A DNA stretch of 64,000 bases from NCBI RefSeq assembly GCF_021432765.1, contig NZ_CP058908.1:2442001-2506000 (forward strand), written 5' to 3'. The position numbers and the translations under genes were made by a program. Origin of the DNA: Pseudomonas phenolilytica (lineage in GTDB: Bacteria; Pseudomonadota; Gammaproteobacteria; Pseudomonadales; Pseudomonadaceae). Below the pieces are notes generated by a model that saw only the letters and a list, made by a program, of their open reading frames with translations, was not told the origin of the DNA and did not search any database. Position 1 is the first letter of the stretch, and every line of letters begins with the position of its first letter. This document shows, piece by piece, positions 17,403 through 27,848 of this stretch.

Positions 17403-18206
17403 TCAGTCGCGCTGGATCAGGTCGTAGCGTATCGCAACCCGCACGCTCAGCGCTGTATCGATCACCGCGGCGCGGCGCTCGGCGCTGGCGCGCCAGCCGT
17501 GCGGCGTCATCGCCAGCAGGTCGGCGCGCGCCTGCGCATCGTCCAGTTGCAGCGCGTAGCTGAGCGTTTCGCTATGCGCCAGGTGCATGCCGTCCGGGAT
17601 CAGCGCCAGGTGCTTTTCGTCATCGTAGTCGCGCACTTCGTCATACAACCGTGCGCGCAGCTCCCAGAGGTGCTCGCGCGTCGGCCCCATACGCAACAAC
17701 ACGCCGCCGGATGTCAGCACGCGGCGGGCTTCGTTCCAGTCGAGCGGGCTGAACACGCTCGCCGCCAGATCGCAGCTGGCGTCGGCCAGCGGCACGCGGG
17801 CCATGCTCGCCACCAGCCACTCGAGTTGCGGCGCCCGCTTGCAGGCACGCTTGATCGCCTCGCGGGAAATGTCCAGTGCATAGCCCTCAGCCCGCGGCAG
17901 CGCCGCTGCGAGCTGGGCGGTGTAGTAGCCCTCGCCGCAGCCGATGTCCAGCCAGCGCCGCGGTGCGCGTTCGGTCGCAAGTTCGGCCAGACGCCGGGCC
18001 AGCGGCGCGTAGTGGCCGCCGTCGAGGAAGCGTCGGCGCGCCTCGACCATCGCCTGGTTGTCGCCCGGATCGCGGCTGTTCTTGTGTTGTACCGGCAGCA
18101 GATTGAGATAGCCCTGGCGCGCACGGTCGAAACGGTGATTGGCCGGACAGATGACCCCATTGTCGACCGCACTCAGCGGCGCCTGGCAGATCGGGCAGAT
18201 CAGCAT
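17403..18206 (-). CDS. rlmA: 23S rRNA (guanine-N1)-methyltransferase RlmA
   Basis: The protein has 267 residues from ATG 18206. The N-terminal zinc ribbon is CPIC (4-7) with Cys 20 and His 24, followed by [12 protein letters not shown]. The SAM-binding motif [11 protein letters not shown] lies near residue 85, and [15 protein letters not shown] is the characteristic post-motif region. It methylates G745 (RlmAI type) in helix 35 of 23S rRNA. The start codon overlaps the 3' end of dapE by seven bases, so the two genes are translationally linked. Confidence 0.9.
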   Translation of the reverse strand: MLICPICQAPLSAVDNGVICPANHRFDRARQGYLNLLPVQHKNSRDPGDNQAMVEARRRFLDGGHYAPLARRLAELATERAPRRWLDIGCGEGYYTAQLAAALPRAEGYALDISREAIKRACKRAPQLEWLVASMARVPLADASCDLAASVFSPLDWNEARRVLTSGGVLLRMGPTREHLWELRARLYDEVRDYDDEKHLALIPDGMHLAHSETLSYALQLDDAQARADLLAMTPHGWRASAERRAAVIDTALSVRVAIRYDLIQRD

Positions 18207-19348
18207 GCGAGCAGGTTCACCAGGGTCTGGTAGTAGATTTCGGTGAGCAGATCGAGGTCGCTGGCGAGGATGTGCTCGTCGACCTGATGAATCGTCGCGT
18301 TGACCGGTCCAAGCTCGACCACCTGGGTGCCGAGGGTGGCGATGAAGCGTCCGTCCGAGGTGCCGCCGCTGGTGGACGGCGTGGTCTCGCGACCGGTGAC
18401 GCTGCGGATCGCCTTGGCCACGCCGTCGAGCAGCGCACCCGGCTCGGTAAGGAAGGGCAAGCCCGACAGTGCCCAGTCGATGCTCCAGTCCAGGCCGTGC
18501 TTGTCGAGAATGGCGGCGGTGCGCTGCTGCAGCTGCTCGACGGTGGATTCGGTGGAGAAACGGAAGTTGAACACCGCTTCCAGCGTGCCGGGGATGACAT
18601 TGGTCGCGCCGGTGCCGGCGTTGAGGTTGGAAATCTGGAAGCTGGTCGGTGGGAAGAACGCATTGCCATCGTCCCAGTGCTCGGCGGCGAGTTCCGCGAG
18701 CGCCGGCGCGGCCAGGTGGATCGGGTTCTTCGCCAGGTGCGGATAGGCGACATGGCCCTGCTGGCCGCGCACGGTCAGCGTGCCGCCGAGCGAGCCGCGG
18801 CGACCGTTCTTCACTACGTCGCCGACCAGTGCGGTGCTCGACGGCTCGCCGACGATGCACCAGTCCAGCCGCTGGCCACGTTCGCGCAGGCGCTCGACCA
18901 CCGCCTTGGTGCCGTGGTGCGCGGGGCCTTCCTCGTCGCTGGTGATGAGGAAGGCGATCTGTCCCTGGTGCTGCGGATAGTCAGCAGTGAAACGCTCCAC
19001 CGCGACGATCATCGCCGCCAGGCTGCCTTTCATGTCCGCGGCGCCGCGCCCGTGGAGCATGCCCGCGTCGTCGATGCGCGCGCTGAACGGCGGATTCTGC
19101 CAGGCCTGCAGCGGGCCGGTCGGCACCACGTCGGTGTGGCCAGCGAAGCACAGCACCGGGCCTTCGTTGCCGCGGATCGCCCAGAAATTCTCCACGTCCT
19201 CGATGTGCATCGGCTCGATGGCGAAGCCGCAGGCCGCCAGGCGCTGGCTCATCAGCTGCTGGCAGCCTTCGTCCAGCGGCGTGACGGACGGACGGTTGAT
19301 CAGCTCGCAGGCGAGTTCGAGCGTCGGGGAGAGGGCGGGGGCGGTCAT
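18200..19348 (-). CDS. dapE: Succinyl-diaminopimelate desuccinylase
   Basis: The protein has 382 residues from ATG 19348. This M20 metallopeptidase-fold enzyme hydrolyses N-succinyl-LL-diaminopimelate in lysine and peptidoglycan-precursor synthesis. Zinc-site motifs visible are [26 protein letters not shown] and TSDEEGPA, with the dimerisation domain and a C-terminal histidine in [10 protein letters not shown]. Length matches the family (about 380). It is transcribed divergently from tcdA and ahead of rlmA. Confidence 0.93.
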   Translation of the reverse strand: MTAPALSPTLELACELINRPSVTPLDEGCQQLMSQRLAACGFAIEPMHIEDVENFWAIRGNEGPVLCFAGHTDVVPTGPLQAWQNPPFSARIDDAGMLHGRGAADMKGSLAAMIVAVERFTADYPQHQGQIAFLITSDEEGPAHHGTKAVVERLRERGQRLDWCIVGEPSSTALVGDVVKNGRRGSLGGTLTVRGQQGHVAYPHLAKNPIHLAAPALAELAAEHWDDGNAFFPPTSFQISNLNAGTGATNVIPGTLEAVFNFRFSTESTVEQLQQRTAAILDKHGLDWSIDWALSGLPFLTEPGALLDGVAKAIRSVTGRETTPSTSGGTSDGRFIATLGTQVVELGPVNATIHQVDEHILASDLDLLTEIYYQTLVNLLAC

Positions 19349-19476
19349 CACGGCTCCGGTACGGCGGGGAAAGGGCGCCATATTAAAGCAAAGCCGTGGC
19401 GGCGGTGACGCTCGGCTGCGGTGGTTGTGGCGCGGCGAGGTCTTATAATCGGCGGGTCTTTTTCCGGGGAGTCGGC

Positions 19477-20286
19477 ATGTCTATCGATGAACAGCGTTTC
19501 GGCGGCATCGCCCGCTTGTATGGCCGCATCGGTCTCGAGCGGCTGGCGGCTGCTCACGTCGCGGTGGTCGGCATCGGTGGAGTCGGCTCCTGGGTGGCCG
19601 AGGCGCTGGCGCGCAGCGGTGTCGGCGAGATCAGCCTGTTCGATCTGGACGACGTCTGCATCACCAACACCAACCGGCAGATCCAAGCCGTCGAGGGGGC
19701 CGTGGGCAAGCCCAAGGTGGACGAAATGGCTGCGCGCATTCATGCCATCAATCCGTCTTGCCGCGTGCATGCGGTGGCGGACTTCGTCACCCGCGAGACG
19801 ATGGCCGAGTACATCACCGAAAACCTGGATTGCGTCATCGACTGCATCGACAGCGTGCCGGCCAAGGCGGCGCTGATCGCCTGGTGCAAGCGGCGCAAGA
19901 TCCAGATCGTCACCACCGGTGGTGCGGGCGGGCAGGTGGACCCGACGCAGATCCAGGTCGCCGACCTGAACAAGACCTTCAACGACCCGCTGGCGGCCAA
20001 GGTGCGCGCCCTGCTGCGTCGCGAATACAACTTCTCGCGCACGCCGGGACGCAGCTACAGCGTGCCCTGCGTGTTCTCCACCGAGCAGCTGCGTTACCCC
20101 AAGCCCGATGGCGGCGTGTGCCAGAGCAAGAGCTTCGTTGGCGAAGGCGTCAAGCTCGACTGTGCCGGTGGTTTCGGTGCGGTGATGATGGTCACCGCCA
20201 GCTTCGGTATGGCGGCGGCGGCCAAGGCAATCGACAAGCTGGTGGCCGGCGCACGGCGGCCGGCCGAGCGAAAGTCGGCCGACTGA
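19477..20286 (+). CDS. tcdA: tRNA threonylcarbamoyladenosine dehydratase (TcdA/CsdL)
   Basis: The protein has 269 residues from ATG 19477, with GGGGAG upstream and a TATAAT-like hexamer at 19444-19449. This E1-like ThiF-fold enzyme cyclises t6A to ct6A at tRNA position 37. The nucleotide-binding motif [19 protein letters not shown] is followed by [15 protein letters not shown]. Later features include [15 protein letters not shown] and [14 protein letters not shown]. Length matches E. coli TcdA (268). It stands alone between dapE and the porin. Confidence 0.92.
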   Translation: MSIDEQRFGGIARLYGRIGLERLAAAHVAVVGIGGVGSWVAEALARSGVGEISLFDLDDVCITNTNRQIQAVEGAVGKPKVDEMAARIHAINPSCRVHAVADFVTRETMAEYITENLDCVIDCIDSVPAKAALIAWCKRRKIQIVTTGGAGGQVDPTQIQVADLNKTFNDPLAAKVRALLRREYNFSRTPGRSYSVPCVFSTEQLRYPKPDGGVCQSKSFVGEGVKLDCAGGFGAVMMVTASFGMAAAAKAIDKLVAGARRPAERKSAD

Positions 20287-20363
20287 TGGCGCCGCTGCGG
20301 CGCCTCAAGAGGGCTGCCGACCGTGCCAGGACGCTCTGGAATGCGCCTCGCAGGAAAGTTCCG

Positions 20364-20381
20364 GTGTCATAAAACCTTTAT
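20364..20381 (+). promoter_or_regulatory. Candidate Pho box upstream of the porin gene
   Basis: GTGTCAT (20364-20370), four A bases, then CCTTTAT (20375-20381). The first half matches the PhoB half-site CTGTCAT in six of seven positions; the second in four. Spacing (7-4-7) is correct. It lies about 100 bp upstream of a gene of a phosphate-starvation porin family. Confidence 0.35.
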
Positions 20382-20482
20382 CTAACAGCCACTTGGCTGC
20401 AATAAGTCGTCGCCAAGATTCCCCCCAACACAAAGAGCCCATCTCGTGTGTTTCCGACGCTAAACATAAAGGGGAATTTTGG

Positions 20483-21811
20483 ATGATCCGTAAGCACTTC
20501 GCCGGTTTCGCCGCCAGCGCTCTGGCTCTGGCCGTTTCCGCCCAGGCTTTCGCCGGTACCGTCACCACCGATGGCGCCGATATCGTTATCAAGACCAAGG
20601 GTGGCCTGGAAGTAGCCACAGCGGACAAGGAATTCAGCTTCAAGCTCGGTGGTCGCCTGCAGGCCGACTACAGCCAGTTCGACGGTTTTTACACCGAAGA
20701 TGGCGGCAGTCAGGATGCCTCCTATTTCCGCCGTGCGTTCATCGAAGTTTCGGGCGTCGCCTACAAGGACTGGAAGTACCTGCTCAGCTATGACCTGGCG
20801 CACAACGCCGGCAGCAGCGACGACGGTTACTTCGACGAAGCGTCGATCACCTACACCGGCTTCAAGCCGGTCGAAATCCGCTTCGGCCGCTTCGACCCCA
20901 TCTTCGGTCTGGAGAAGGCCACCAGCTCCAAGTGGGTCACCGCGCCGGAGCGCAACTCGGTTTATGACCTGATGGAATGGGTCAACGGTCACCAGAACGG
21001 CATGGGTATCGAAGTGGCCGCCACTGCTGGCGACTCGCTGTTCGGTGCCGCAACCCTGAGCGCCAAGGACAACGGCGATGACAACGGCCAGAGCACCAAG
21101 CAGCTCAACCTGCGCGGTGTCTTCGCCCCGCTGCACGAAGCCGGCAACGTCCTGCACCTGGGTCTGAACTTCGCCCAGCGCAACGCCGACGACGATGGCT
21201 ACGATGCACGCTTCCGCAGCCGCATGGGCATGCGCGGTGTGGATACCGAAGGCGGCACCGAAGCTAACAGCGGCAACCGCGGCGCGTTCGGTGGCTACAA
21301 CAACTCCGATGCCGGCGACTGGGACAAGGACACCGCCTGGGGTGCTGAACTGGCCTGGGCAACCGGCCCGCTGTCCCTGCAGGGCGAGTACATGAAGCGC
21401 ACCCTGGAGGCCGATAACGCGGCAGAAGACATCGAAGCCGATGGTTTCTACGTACAGGCTGCCTACACCCTGACCGGCGAGGCCCGCGGCTACAAGCTCG
21501 GCAAGTTCGACGCGATCAAGCCGGAGAACAAGCAGATCGGCGCGTGGGAAGTGTTCTACCGCTATGACGATTTCAGCGTTGAAGACGACAACGGCGTCGG
21601 CGCCGTGGCCGGTGTGGTCGATTACGGCACCGGTCTGCGCGATGTCGGCGAAGTCGACGGCAAGACGCACAACCTGGGCGTCAACTGGTACGTCAACGAA
21701 GCGGTGAAGCTGAGCGCCACCTACGTCAAGGCCAAGACCGATGGCATCACCAACTACGAAGGCGACGACGACGGCGACGGCTTCGTGATCCGTGGCCAGT
21801 ACGTGTTCTAA
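20483..21811 (+). CDS. OprP/OprO-family outer-membrane porin
   Basis: The protein has 442 residues from ATG 20483 with GGGGAA upstream. The signal peptide [20 protein letters not shown] ends at AFA before GTVTTDG. The mature protein alternates polar and aromatic residues as in a beta-barrel and ends in QYVF with terminal Phe, as porins do. [13 protein letters not shown] and [10 protein letters not shown] are the OprP/OprO (polyphosphate/phosphate-selective) signature region. Low-GC-bias codons and a strong terminator suggest high expression. Anion or phosphate specificity is family inference. A possible Pho box is upstream. Confidence 0.88.
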   Translation: MIRKHFAGFAASALALAVSAQAFAGTVTTDGADIVIKTKGGLEVATADKEFSFKLGGRLQADYSQFDGFYTEDGGSQDASYFRRAFIEVSGVAYKDWKYLLSYDLAHNAGSSDDGYFDEASITYTGFKPVEIRFGRFDPIFGLEKATSSKWVTAPERNSVYDLMEWVNGHQNGMGIEVAATAGDSLFGAATLSAKDNGDDNGQSTKQLNLRGVFAPLHEAGNVLHLGLNFAQRNADDDGYDARFRSRMGMRGVDTEGGTEANSGNRGAFGGYNNSDAGDWDKDTAWGAELAWATGPLSLQGEYMKRTLEADNAAEDIEADGFYVQAAYTLTGEARGYKLGKFDAIKPENKQIGAWEVFYRYDDFSVEDDNGVGAVAGVVDYGTGLRDVGEVDGKTHNLGVNWYVNEAVKLSATYVKAKTDGITNYEGDDDGDGFVIRGQYVF

Positions 21812-21839
21812 ACATCACTTCATCCGTGATGCTCCCTTG

Positions 21840-21866
21840 AGCCCCGCCCCAGGCGGGGCTTTTTTT
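21840..21866 (+). terminator. Rho-independent terminator after the porin gene
   Basis: The stem GCCCCGCC / GGCGGGGC (21841-21848, 21852-21859) has a three-base loop and is followed by seven T residues. Confidence 0.88.
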
Positions 21867-21895
21867 CGTCTGTGCGACGGGCCAGACTGCCCGGC

Positions 21896-23023
21896 ATGCC
21901 TATCCAGACCCTTTCCCGACTCGTCGACCTCGACCCCGCCAGCTGGGACGCCTTGCTGCCCTCGGCGCAGCCGTTCGTACGCCATGCCTTCCTCTCGGCG
22001 CTGGAGGATAGCGGCAGTGTCGGCGCCGGTACCGGCTGGCAGCCGGCGCATCAGCTGCTGCGCGATGCGCGGGGCGAGCTGCTGGCGGCGCTGCCGTTGT
22101 ACCGCAAGAGCCACTCCTACGGCGAATACGTGTTCGACTGGGCCTGGGCCGATGCCTGCCAGCGGGCCGGCATCGCCTACTATCCCAAGCTGCTCTGCGC
22201 CGTGCCGTTCAGCCCGGTGCACGGCGCGCGCCTGCTGGGTGATCTGCCGGCGCACGGCGCGATGCTCGACGAGCTGACGGAAACGCTGCCCAGCCAGGGC
22301 GTTTCCGGGCTGCACCTGAACTTCACCGATGCGGCGGCCGACGCGGTGCTGAGTGGACGTGCCGGCTGGCTGGAGCGGATCGGCTGCCAGTTTCACTGGC
22401 ACAACCGGGGCTATCGCGATTTCCAGGATTTCCTCGACGCGCTCGCATCGCGCAAGCGCAAGCAGCTGCGCAAGGAGCGTGAGCAGGTGGCGCTTCAGGG
22501 CGTCGAATTCGACTGGCTGGGCGGCGACCAGCTCAGCGAGGCACAGTGGGATTTCGTCTACGCCTGTTATGCCAATACCTACCACGTGCGCGGGCAGGCG
22601 CCGTACCTGACGCGGACATTCTTCAGCCTGCTGGCCGAACGCATGCCGCAGGCCATTCGCGTGGTGCTGGCGCGCCAGCATGGGCGGCCGGTCGCGATGG
22701 CCTTCAGCCTCACCGATGGCGAGGTGTTATACGGCCGCTACTGGGGCTGCCTGGGTGAGTTCGATCGGCTGCATTTCGAGACCTGTTTCTACCAGGGCAT
22801 CGAACAGGCGATTGCCGCCGGCTGGCAGCGTTTCGATGCCGGCGCCCAGGGCGAGCACAAGCTGATTCGCGGTTTCGAGCCAGTGATCACGCGCTCCTGG
22901 CACTATCTGGCGCATCCCGGCTTGCGTGCCGCGGTGGCCGAATTCCTCACTCAGGAACGCGCGGGTGTACAGGCCTATGCCGAGGCGGCACGCCAGGCGT
23001 TGCCGTATCGGCAGGCTGACTGA
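21896..23023 (+). CDS. GNAT-fold peptidoglycan-recognition-like protein (DUF482 family)
   Basis: The protein has 375 residues from ATG 21896, which sits just after the porin terminator; eight upstream in-frame codons overlap that hairpin. It matches the large DUF482/FemAB-like group: PFVRHAFLSALEDSGSVG, LPLYRKSHSYGEYVFDWAW, RKRKQLRKEREQ and the C-terminal FDAGAQGEHKLIRGFEP. The substrate is unknown. The FemAB-like fold suggests aminoacyl or acyl transfer, possibly to cell-wall precursors. No signal peptide is present. Confidence 0.8.
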   Translation: MPIQTLSRLVDLDPASWDALLPSAQPFVRHAFLSALEDSGSVGAGTGWQPAHQLLRDARGELLAALPLYRKSHSYGEYVFDWAWADACQRAGIAYYPKLLCAVPFSPVHGARLLGDLPAHGAMLDELTETLPSQGVSGLHLNFTDAAADAVLSGRAGWLERIGCQFHWHNRGYRDFQDFLDALASRKRKQLRKEREQVALQGVEFDWLGGDQLSEAQWDFVYACYANTYHVRGQAPYLTRTFFSLLAERMPQAIRVVLARQHGRPVAMAFSLTDGEVLYGRYWGCLGEFDRLHFETCFYQGIEQAIAAGWQRFDAGAQGEHKLIRGFEPVITRSWHYLAHPGLRAAVAEFLTQERAGVQAYAEAARQALPYRQAD

Positions 23024-23065
23024 CGGCGCAATAGGCACGCACCGACTAGGCGCGAAGAGAAAAAA

Positions 23066-23485
23066 TCAGTGCGACGCTGCGCTGTTCTCTTCGTGAATAC
23101 GCAGCATCTGCTCCAGCTCGCTGCGCAGCAGCGGGTCGTCGCAGCCGGGCAGGTACTCACGCAGTTTGCGGATGACCCACTGCTGACCGCGATCGACGAA
23201 GGGCAGGCGCTCGTCCAGCGATTCGATGGCCATGGCCTTGCCGTAGAAGGCGCCGGTGTCCCGGTTCGGCTCCAGACCCAGGTGCTTGAGGCAATTGAGC
23301 AGCAGCTTGCAACTGTCGATCTCGCCCTGGCGAATCTGCTCCAGCAGCTCGCGCTGCTGCGGATCGGTGGCCTGCTGCAGCGATTCGCCGGCAACCTTGG
23401 CACCGGCACGCTCGGCGCTGAGCAGGTCCTGTAGCAGCTGGGCCTGGCCTTCGGGGGTATTGAGGGGGCTTTGTGGGGCACTCAT
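23066..23485 (-). CDS. Small helical ferritin-like protein (DUF6306-like)
   Basis: The protein has 139 residues from ATG 23485. It is predominantly helical with LLQDLLSAERAGAKVAGESL, QIRQGEIDSCKLLLNCL and ELEQMLRIHEENSAASH. Glu and His residues spaced along helices recall ferritin-like four-helix bundles, but a full di-iron ExxH set cannot be confirmed by reading. The DUF6306 label is from memory of the family and is tentative. It lies downstream of the cyclophilin on the same strand, in a 106-bp-spaced arrangement. Confidence 0.6.
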   Translation of the reverse strand: MSAPQSPLNTPEGQAQLLQDLLSAERAGAKVAGESLQQATDPQQRELLEQIRQGEIDSCKLLLNCLKHLGLEPNRDTGAFYGKAMAIESLDERLPFVDRGQQWVIRKLREYLPGCDDPLLRSELEQMLRIHEENSAASH

Positions 23486-23590
23486 TACGCGATCTCCTGT
23501 AGCAGAGCAGTGCGCGGATGGGCGCAGCGGCTCGGCCGCCGCGTCGTTGCCGCAAGCGAGATGACCGGCGAGGCCGGTCATCGGAGGGGG

Positions 23591-24145
23591 TCAGAGCTTC
23601 TTGGCGCTGACGATCTTCACCGGCGTCAGCGGCACGTTCTGCATCATGCTGCGATTGCCGGTCGGTACCTGGGCGATCTGGTCGACCACGTCCATGCCGC
23701 GCACCACCTTGCCGAACACGGCGTAGCCGAAATCGCGCGCGCCGTTGTCGAGGAAGTCGTTGTCGCGGTGGTTGATGAAGAACTGGCTGGTCGCCGAGTT
23801 GACGTTCTGCGTGCGCGCCATCGCGATGGTGCCACGCACGTTGTGCAGGCCGTTGTCGGCCTCGTTCTTGATCGGCTCGCGAGTAGGCTTCTGGTTCAGC
23901 CCTTCGCCAAAGCCGCCGCCCTGGATCATGAAGCCGGGAATCACACGGTGGAATACGGTGTCGTCGTAGAAACCGCTTTCCACGTAACCGAGGAAATTCT
24001 CGACACTGATCGGCGCTTTCTCGGCGTCGAGTTCCAGCTCGATTTCACCCAGGCTCGTGGTGAGCAGGACGTGCGGATTGTCGGCGGCCAGCAGCTGGCC
24101 GGCGAGCAGCATGGAACAAGCGGCGAGGGCGAGGCGTTTGAGCAT
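23591..24145 (-). CDS. Periplasmic peptidyl-prolyl cis-trans isomerase (cyclophilin, PpiA type)
   Basis: The protein has 184 residues. The signal peptide [20 protein letters not shown] ends before ADNPHVLL. Core cyclophilin motifs are visible: [37 protein letters not shown] and [18 protein letters not shown]. It catalyses prolyl isomerisation in the periplasm. The PpiA name is probable but PpiB-like secreted variants exist. It sits 29 bases downstream of a LysR gene on the same strand. Confidence 0.9.
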   Translation of the reverse strand: MLKRLALAACSMLLAGQLLAADNPHVLLTTSLGEIELELDAEKAPISVENFLGYVESGFYDDTVFHRVIPGFMIQGGGFGEGLNQKPTREPIKNEADNGLHNVRGTIAMARTQNVNSATSQFFINHRDNDFLDNGARDFGYAVFGKVVRGMDVVDQIAQVPTGNRSMMQNVPLTPVKIVSAKKL

Positions 24146-24174
24146 GGTGGTTTTCCTGATGGTGGCAATGACGA

Positions 24175-25080
24175 TCAGCCGCTGGCGGCAGATTGCTCAC
24201 CATCGTACGTCCTGAATAGCTCGATGAGAATCCGTGTGGCGGGGCCGAGCGGCTTGTCGGGGTTGGTGTAGAGATAGAACAGCGGCCGGCGGATGCCGCC
24301 CTGAATCAGCGGCAACGGCACCAGCACACCCTCGGCCAGCTCGCGCAGGATCATGTGCCGCGGCAACCAGGCGAAGCCCAGGCCGCTGCTGACGAACGCC
24401 ACGGAGGTCGCCAGGCTGCCGACCGTCCAGCGCTGCTCGGCGCCCAGCCAGCCACTGTCGCGCGGCTGGCGTGCGCCGGTGTCGCGCACCACCACCTGCA
24501 TCTGGCTCTGCAGATCCTGCACACTGAGTTTGCGGCCCAGTTGATGCAGCGGGTGTTGGGCGTGCGCCACGGCAATGAACTCGACGGTGCTCAGTTCCGC
24601 GCCCAGGTAGCCGGTGATATCGAGCGCGCTGATCGCCAGATCGGCGGAGCCGTCCTTGAGCACGTCCTCGACGCCGGACAGCACTTCCTCGCGCAGACGC
24701 ACCCGGCAGCCGCGGCTCTTGGGCATGAATTCGGTGAGCGTGTGGATCAGCTTGGCGTTGGGATAGGCGGCGTCAACCACCAGCCGTACCTCGGCCTCCC
24801 AGCCCTGCTCCATGTGGTGGGCGAGTTCTTCCAGCTGACTGGCCTGGGTCACCAGTTGTCGCGAGCGACGCAGCAGCACTTCGCCGGCTTCGGTGAGCGC
24901 TGCCTTGCGGCCTTCGATGCGCAGCAGAGGCACGCCGAGCTGTTCCTGCATGCGCGCGACGGTATAGCTGACGGACGATTGCGAACGGTGCAGCACTTCC
25001 GCCGCCTGGGCAAAGCCGCCGTGGTCGATCACCGCCTGCAGGGTGCGCCATTGCTCCAGTGTCACGCGAGGCCCTTTCAT
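24175..25080 (-). CDS. LysR-family transcriptional regulator
   Basis: The protein has 301 residues. The N-terminal winged helix-turn-helix is [20 protein letters not shown] followed by [17 protein letters not shown], and the C-terminal region is a periplasmic-binding-like effector domain. It is divergently transcribed from the small secreted protein gene at 25143 and followed by the cyclophilin gene, either of which may be a target. No effector can be inferred. Confidence 0.88.
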   Translation of the reverse strand: MKGPRVTLEQWRTLQAVIDHGGFAQAAEVLHRSQSSVSYTVARMQEQLGVPLLRIEGRKAALTEAGEVLLRRSRQLVTQASQLEELAHHMEQGWEAEVRLVVDAAYPNAKLIHTLTEFMPKSRGCRVRLREEVLSGVEDVLKDGSADLAISALDITGYLGAELSTVEFIAVAHAQHPLHQLGRKLSVQDLQSQMQVVVRDTGARQPRDSGWLGAEQRWTVGSLATSVAFVSSGLGFAWLPRHMILRELAEGVLVPLPLIQGGIRRPLFYLYTNPDKPLGPATRILIELFRTYDGEQSAASG

Positions 25081-25142
25081 TCCCTGGTCTTCCTGTGCCG
25101 TAGGTCTGTTACGCTGGCCGCCCCCTGTTGGAGACAGCCGAA

Positions 25143-25463
25143 ATGAAACGACGTTGCTACCTGTTGCTGGCCTGGCTGCCGCTCACCGCGCTGGCGGCGA
25201 CCTATCCAGTCGACCTCGACCAGCAGCTCAACGGGGCCGAGATCATGGCCTCTGCCGAAACCATCGACCGCGACATGGCCGGCCTGCAGCTGCATAACCA
25301 CGGGCAAACCGTCGCACGCTGCACCGTGGTGTTCCGCAATGGACCGGAGGCGCCGCGAACCCGCCGCACCGAGATCCAGCCCGGCGAGCAGAAGATCCTG
25401 ACCGCCAAGTTCAAGCGCGAGATTCTCCGCCTGCGCATCCAGCTCACCTGCGAGCCGCGCTGA
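25143..25463 (+). CDS. Small secreted protein of unknown function
   Basis: The protein has 106 residues from ATG 25143 (MKRRCYLLLAWLPLTALAA). It has a clear signal peptide, then TYPVDLDQQLNGAEIMAS, CTVVFRNGPEAPRTRRTEI and a C-terminal RIQLTCEP. Two cysteines in the mature part could form a disulfide. Similar Pseudomonas proteins are often mislabelled phosphoglycerate kinase; nothing here supports that. An alternative ATG 15 bases upstream adds five residues. Confidence 0.7.
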   Translation: MKRRCYLLLAWLPLTALAATYPVDLDQQLNGAEIMASAETIDRDMAGLQLHNHGQTVARCTVVFRNGPEAPRTRRTEIQPGEQKILTAKFKREILRLRIQLTCEPR

Positions 25464-25479
25464 GCGCCAGCGGCGCCGC

Positions 25480-25911
25480 TCAGTCGAGTACGTTGTCCAG
25501 AATCTCGTAGACGATGCCGGTGGCGATGGCGATCAGCACCACATCGCGGCCGACCTGACGCCACTCGTAGCCTGGGTAGTAAGGCAGGTGGCTCAGCAGG
25601 CGGCCGTCCATCTTCTTCGCAATACCCGGCGGCAGCGGCTTGCCGCGCGCCAGATTCTTCGAGATGCCCGGCGGCAGAGCGGAAACCGGCGCCAGCAGAT
25701 CGCGATGGCTGCGCAGGGTGATGCGTACATCGCCGAGATCGACCGACGGGCCGTGGCGGCGATAGTCCTGATCATAACGCGGCGCATGATTGTTGCCCTT
25801 TTCGCCCCGGCCTGGTTTGCCGTCGTGCGGCGGCTGAGCCTGGACCGCAGGGATTGCACCGAGCAGGGCGGTCAGAGCGACCGCAACGCCGATACGCGTG
25901 TGCTTGAGCAT
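25480..25911 (-). CDS. CigR/RcnB-like small periplasmic protein
   Basis: The protein has 143 residues with signal peptide MLKHTRIGVAVALTALLGAI and probable cleavage after VQA. The middle contains two LPPGI repeats (ALPPGISKNLARG and PLPPGIAKKMDGR) and then LPYYPGYEW, the signature shared by RcnB and the Salmonella CigR-type anti-virulence regulators. A C-terminal hydrophobic segment VVLIAIATGIVYEILDNV follows, as in CigR. The role in Pseudomonas is unknown. Confidence 0.72.
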   Translation of the reverse strand: MLKHTRIGVAVALTALLGAIPAVQAQPPHDGKPGRGEKGNNHAPRYDQDYRRHGPSVDLGDVRITLRSHRDLLAPVSALPPGISKNLARGKPLPPGIAKKMDGRLLSHLPYYPGYEWRQVGRDVVLIAIATGIVYEILDNVLD

Positions 25912-26058
25912 GTTCGGTCCTCATGGAATTAAGCCGTGTGCTCAGCTTAGCGTCAGTTGCGCTTGCAGAATATGCCGCCGTTACGTAATCGCGCCTTTGC
26001 CAGGCAGACGGGTTAACCTATGCCACCGTTTTTATCCGACTTTTCCGAGGTAGCACCC

Positions 26059-27393
26059 TTGTTCGACCAATTCGCCCTGCACGAACGCCTGCTCAAGGCA
26101 GTCGCCGAACTCAAATTCGTCGAGCCGACCGCCGTGCAGGTCGCCGCCATCCCCCCGGCGCTGGAGGGCAAGGACCTGCGCGTGACGGCGCAGACCGGCA
26201 GTGGCAAGACCGCTGCCTTCGTGCTGCCGATGCTCAACCGGCTGATCGGCGATGCACAGCCGCGCGTCGATGTGCGGGCGCTGATCCTGCTGCCGACGCG
26301 TGAACTGGCGCAGCAGACGCTCAAGGAAGTCGAGCGCTTCTCGCAGTTCACCTTCATCAAGTCCGGGCTGATCACCGGCGGCGAGGATTTCAAGGTGCAG
26401 GCCGCCATGCTGCGCAAGGTGCCGGACGTGCTGATCGGTACGCCCGGACGGCTGATCGAGCACCTGAATGCCGGCACGCTGATCCTCAAGGACGTGGAAA
26501 TCCTCATCCTCGACGAAGCCGATCGCATGCTGGACATGGGTTTCGCCGAAGACGTGCAGCGATTGGTCGGCGAGTGCGCCAAGCGCCAGCAGACCCTGCT
26601 GTTCTCCGCCACCAGCGGCGGTGCGAGCCTGCGCGAGATGGCCGCGCAAGTACTGCGCGAGCCGCTGCACCTGCAGCTCAACCGTGTCAGCGAGCTGAAC
26701 GAGGGCACGCGTCAGCAGATCATCACCGCCGACGACATTGCGCATAAAGAAAAGCTGGTGCATTGGCTACTGGCCAACGAGACCTACCAGAAGGCCGTGG
26801 TGTTCACCAACACCCGCGCCCAGGCCGACCGCCTCTACGGGCACCTGGTTGCCGCCGGCACCAAGGTCTTCGTACTGCACGGAGAGAAGGACCAGAAGGA
26901 GCGCAAGCTCGCCATCGAGCGCCTCAAGCAGGGCGGCGTCAAGGTGCTGGTCGCCACCGATGTGGCGGCGCGCGGGCTGGATATCGAAGGCATGGACCTG
27001 GTCATCAACTTCGACATGCCGCGCTCCGGCGACGAGTACGTCCACCGCATCGGCCGTACCGGGCGGGCCGGCGGCGAAGGTCTGGCCATCTCGCTGATCT
27101 GCCACAACGACTGGAACCTGATGTCCAGCATCGAGCGCTACCTCAAGCAGCGTTTCGAGCGCCGGGTGATCAAGGGGCTCAAAGGCACCTATCAAGGGCC
27201 GAAGAACCTCAAGGCCTCGGGCAAGGCCGCCGGCAGCAAGAAAAAGAAGCTCGAGAAGAAGAAAGGCAGCGCCGACAAAAAGGCCAAGCCGGCCGCCAAG
27301 CGGCCGAAGAACTCGCCGCGTCCGGCGCCGTCGCCGGTGGTCAGCCAGGACGGGCTGGCGCCGCTCAAGCGCAAGAAGCCGGCTGCGGAGTGA
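26059..27393 (+). CDS. DEAD-box ATP-dependent RNA helicase
   Basis: The protein has 444 residues from TTG 26059, preceded by GAGGTAG; the family normally opens FxxFALHERLLKAVAEL, which this start gives, so the upstream ATG at 26020 is less likely. Motifs seen: Q-motif FVEPTAVQ, Walker A AQTGSGKT, PTRELA, TPGRLI, DEAD in LDEADRMLDMG, SAT, then RGLDIEGMDLVINFD and HRIGRTGR. The Lys/Ala-rich C-terminal tail is typical of pseudomonad RhlE/SrmB-like helicases in RNA metabolism and ribosome assembly. The exact paralog is not resolved. Confidence 0.9.
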   Translation: MFDQFALHERLLKAVAELKFVEPTAVQVAAIPPALEGKDLRVTAQTGSGKTAAFVLPMLNRLIGDAQPRVDVRALILLPTRELAQQTLKEVERFSQFTFIKSGLITGGEDFKVQAAMLRKVPDVLIGTPGRLIEHLNAGTLILKDVEILILDEADRMLDMGFAEDVQRLVGECAKRQQTLLFSATSGGASLREMAAQVLREPLHLQLNRVSELNEGTRQQIITADDIAHKEKLVHWLLANETYQKAVVFTNTRAQADRLYGHLVAAGTKVFVLHGEKDQKERKLAIERLKQGGVKVLVATDVAARGLDIEGMDLVINFDMPRSGDEYVHRIGRTGRAGGEGLAISLICHNDWNLMSSIERYLKQRFERRVIKGLKGTYQGPKNLKASGKAAGSKKKKLEKKKGSADKKAKPAAKRPKNSPRPAPSPVVSQDGLAPLKRKKPAAE

Positions 27394-27409
27394 CAGCCGG
27401 CGATCGTGC

Positions 27410-27691
27410 TCACTCCTTGGTCTGCACCTTCGATTCCGCCTGCTCGATCTGCTGCAGGCGCTTGTCGTAGGCCTGGCATTCGTCGCCCAGTTGGTCGGCG
27501 GTGCGCTTGGCCTGCATCTCGCGGATTTCCTCGTTGATCTCTTTGGCGCGCTGCGGGTCGCTGCGCGCCAGCTGGTTGACGCGCTCGGCCAGCTGTTCGG
27601 CCTTGGCCGTGACCTCATCCGGGGTGCAGGTGGCGTAGGCGCCCGGGCTGGCGAGCAGCGCGACGGCGAGTGGAACGATCAGATGGCGCAT
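27410..27691 (-). CDS. Small periplasmic helical protein
   Basis: The protein has 93 residues from ATG 27691. The signal peptide MRHLIVPLAVALLASPGAYA is followed by TCTPDEVTAKAEQLAERV and a charged helical body (KEINEEIREMQAKRTADQ) with CQAYDKRLQQIEQAESK. Two cysteines flank the helices. The function is unknown. Its start region overlaps nothing and it converges on the DEAD-box gene. Confidence 0.7.
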   Translation of the reverse strand: MRHLIVPLAVALLASPGAYATCTPDEVTAKAEQLAERVNQLARSDPQRAKEINEEIREMQAKRTADQLGDECQAYDKRLQQIEQAESKVQTKE

Positions 27692-27848
27692 GGCGGTTCT
27701 CCTCGGTTCGGCGTTCTGCAACGGTGGATCGCCACGTACACGCTTTAGTTCAGCGCCTGGCGCGCGGCGAACCCTCGTCGCGCCGACTAGTCCCAACTGC
27801 AGACGCCTCGTTTTCCGCGGGGCGATGACCAGCCACGGGAGACGAGCC

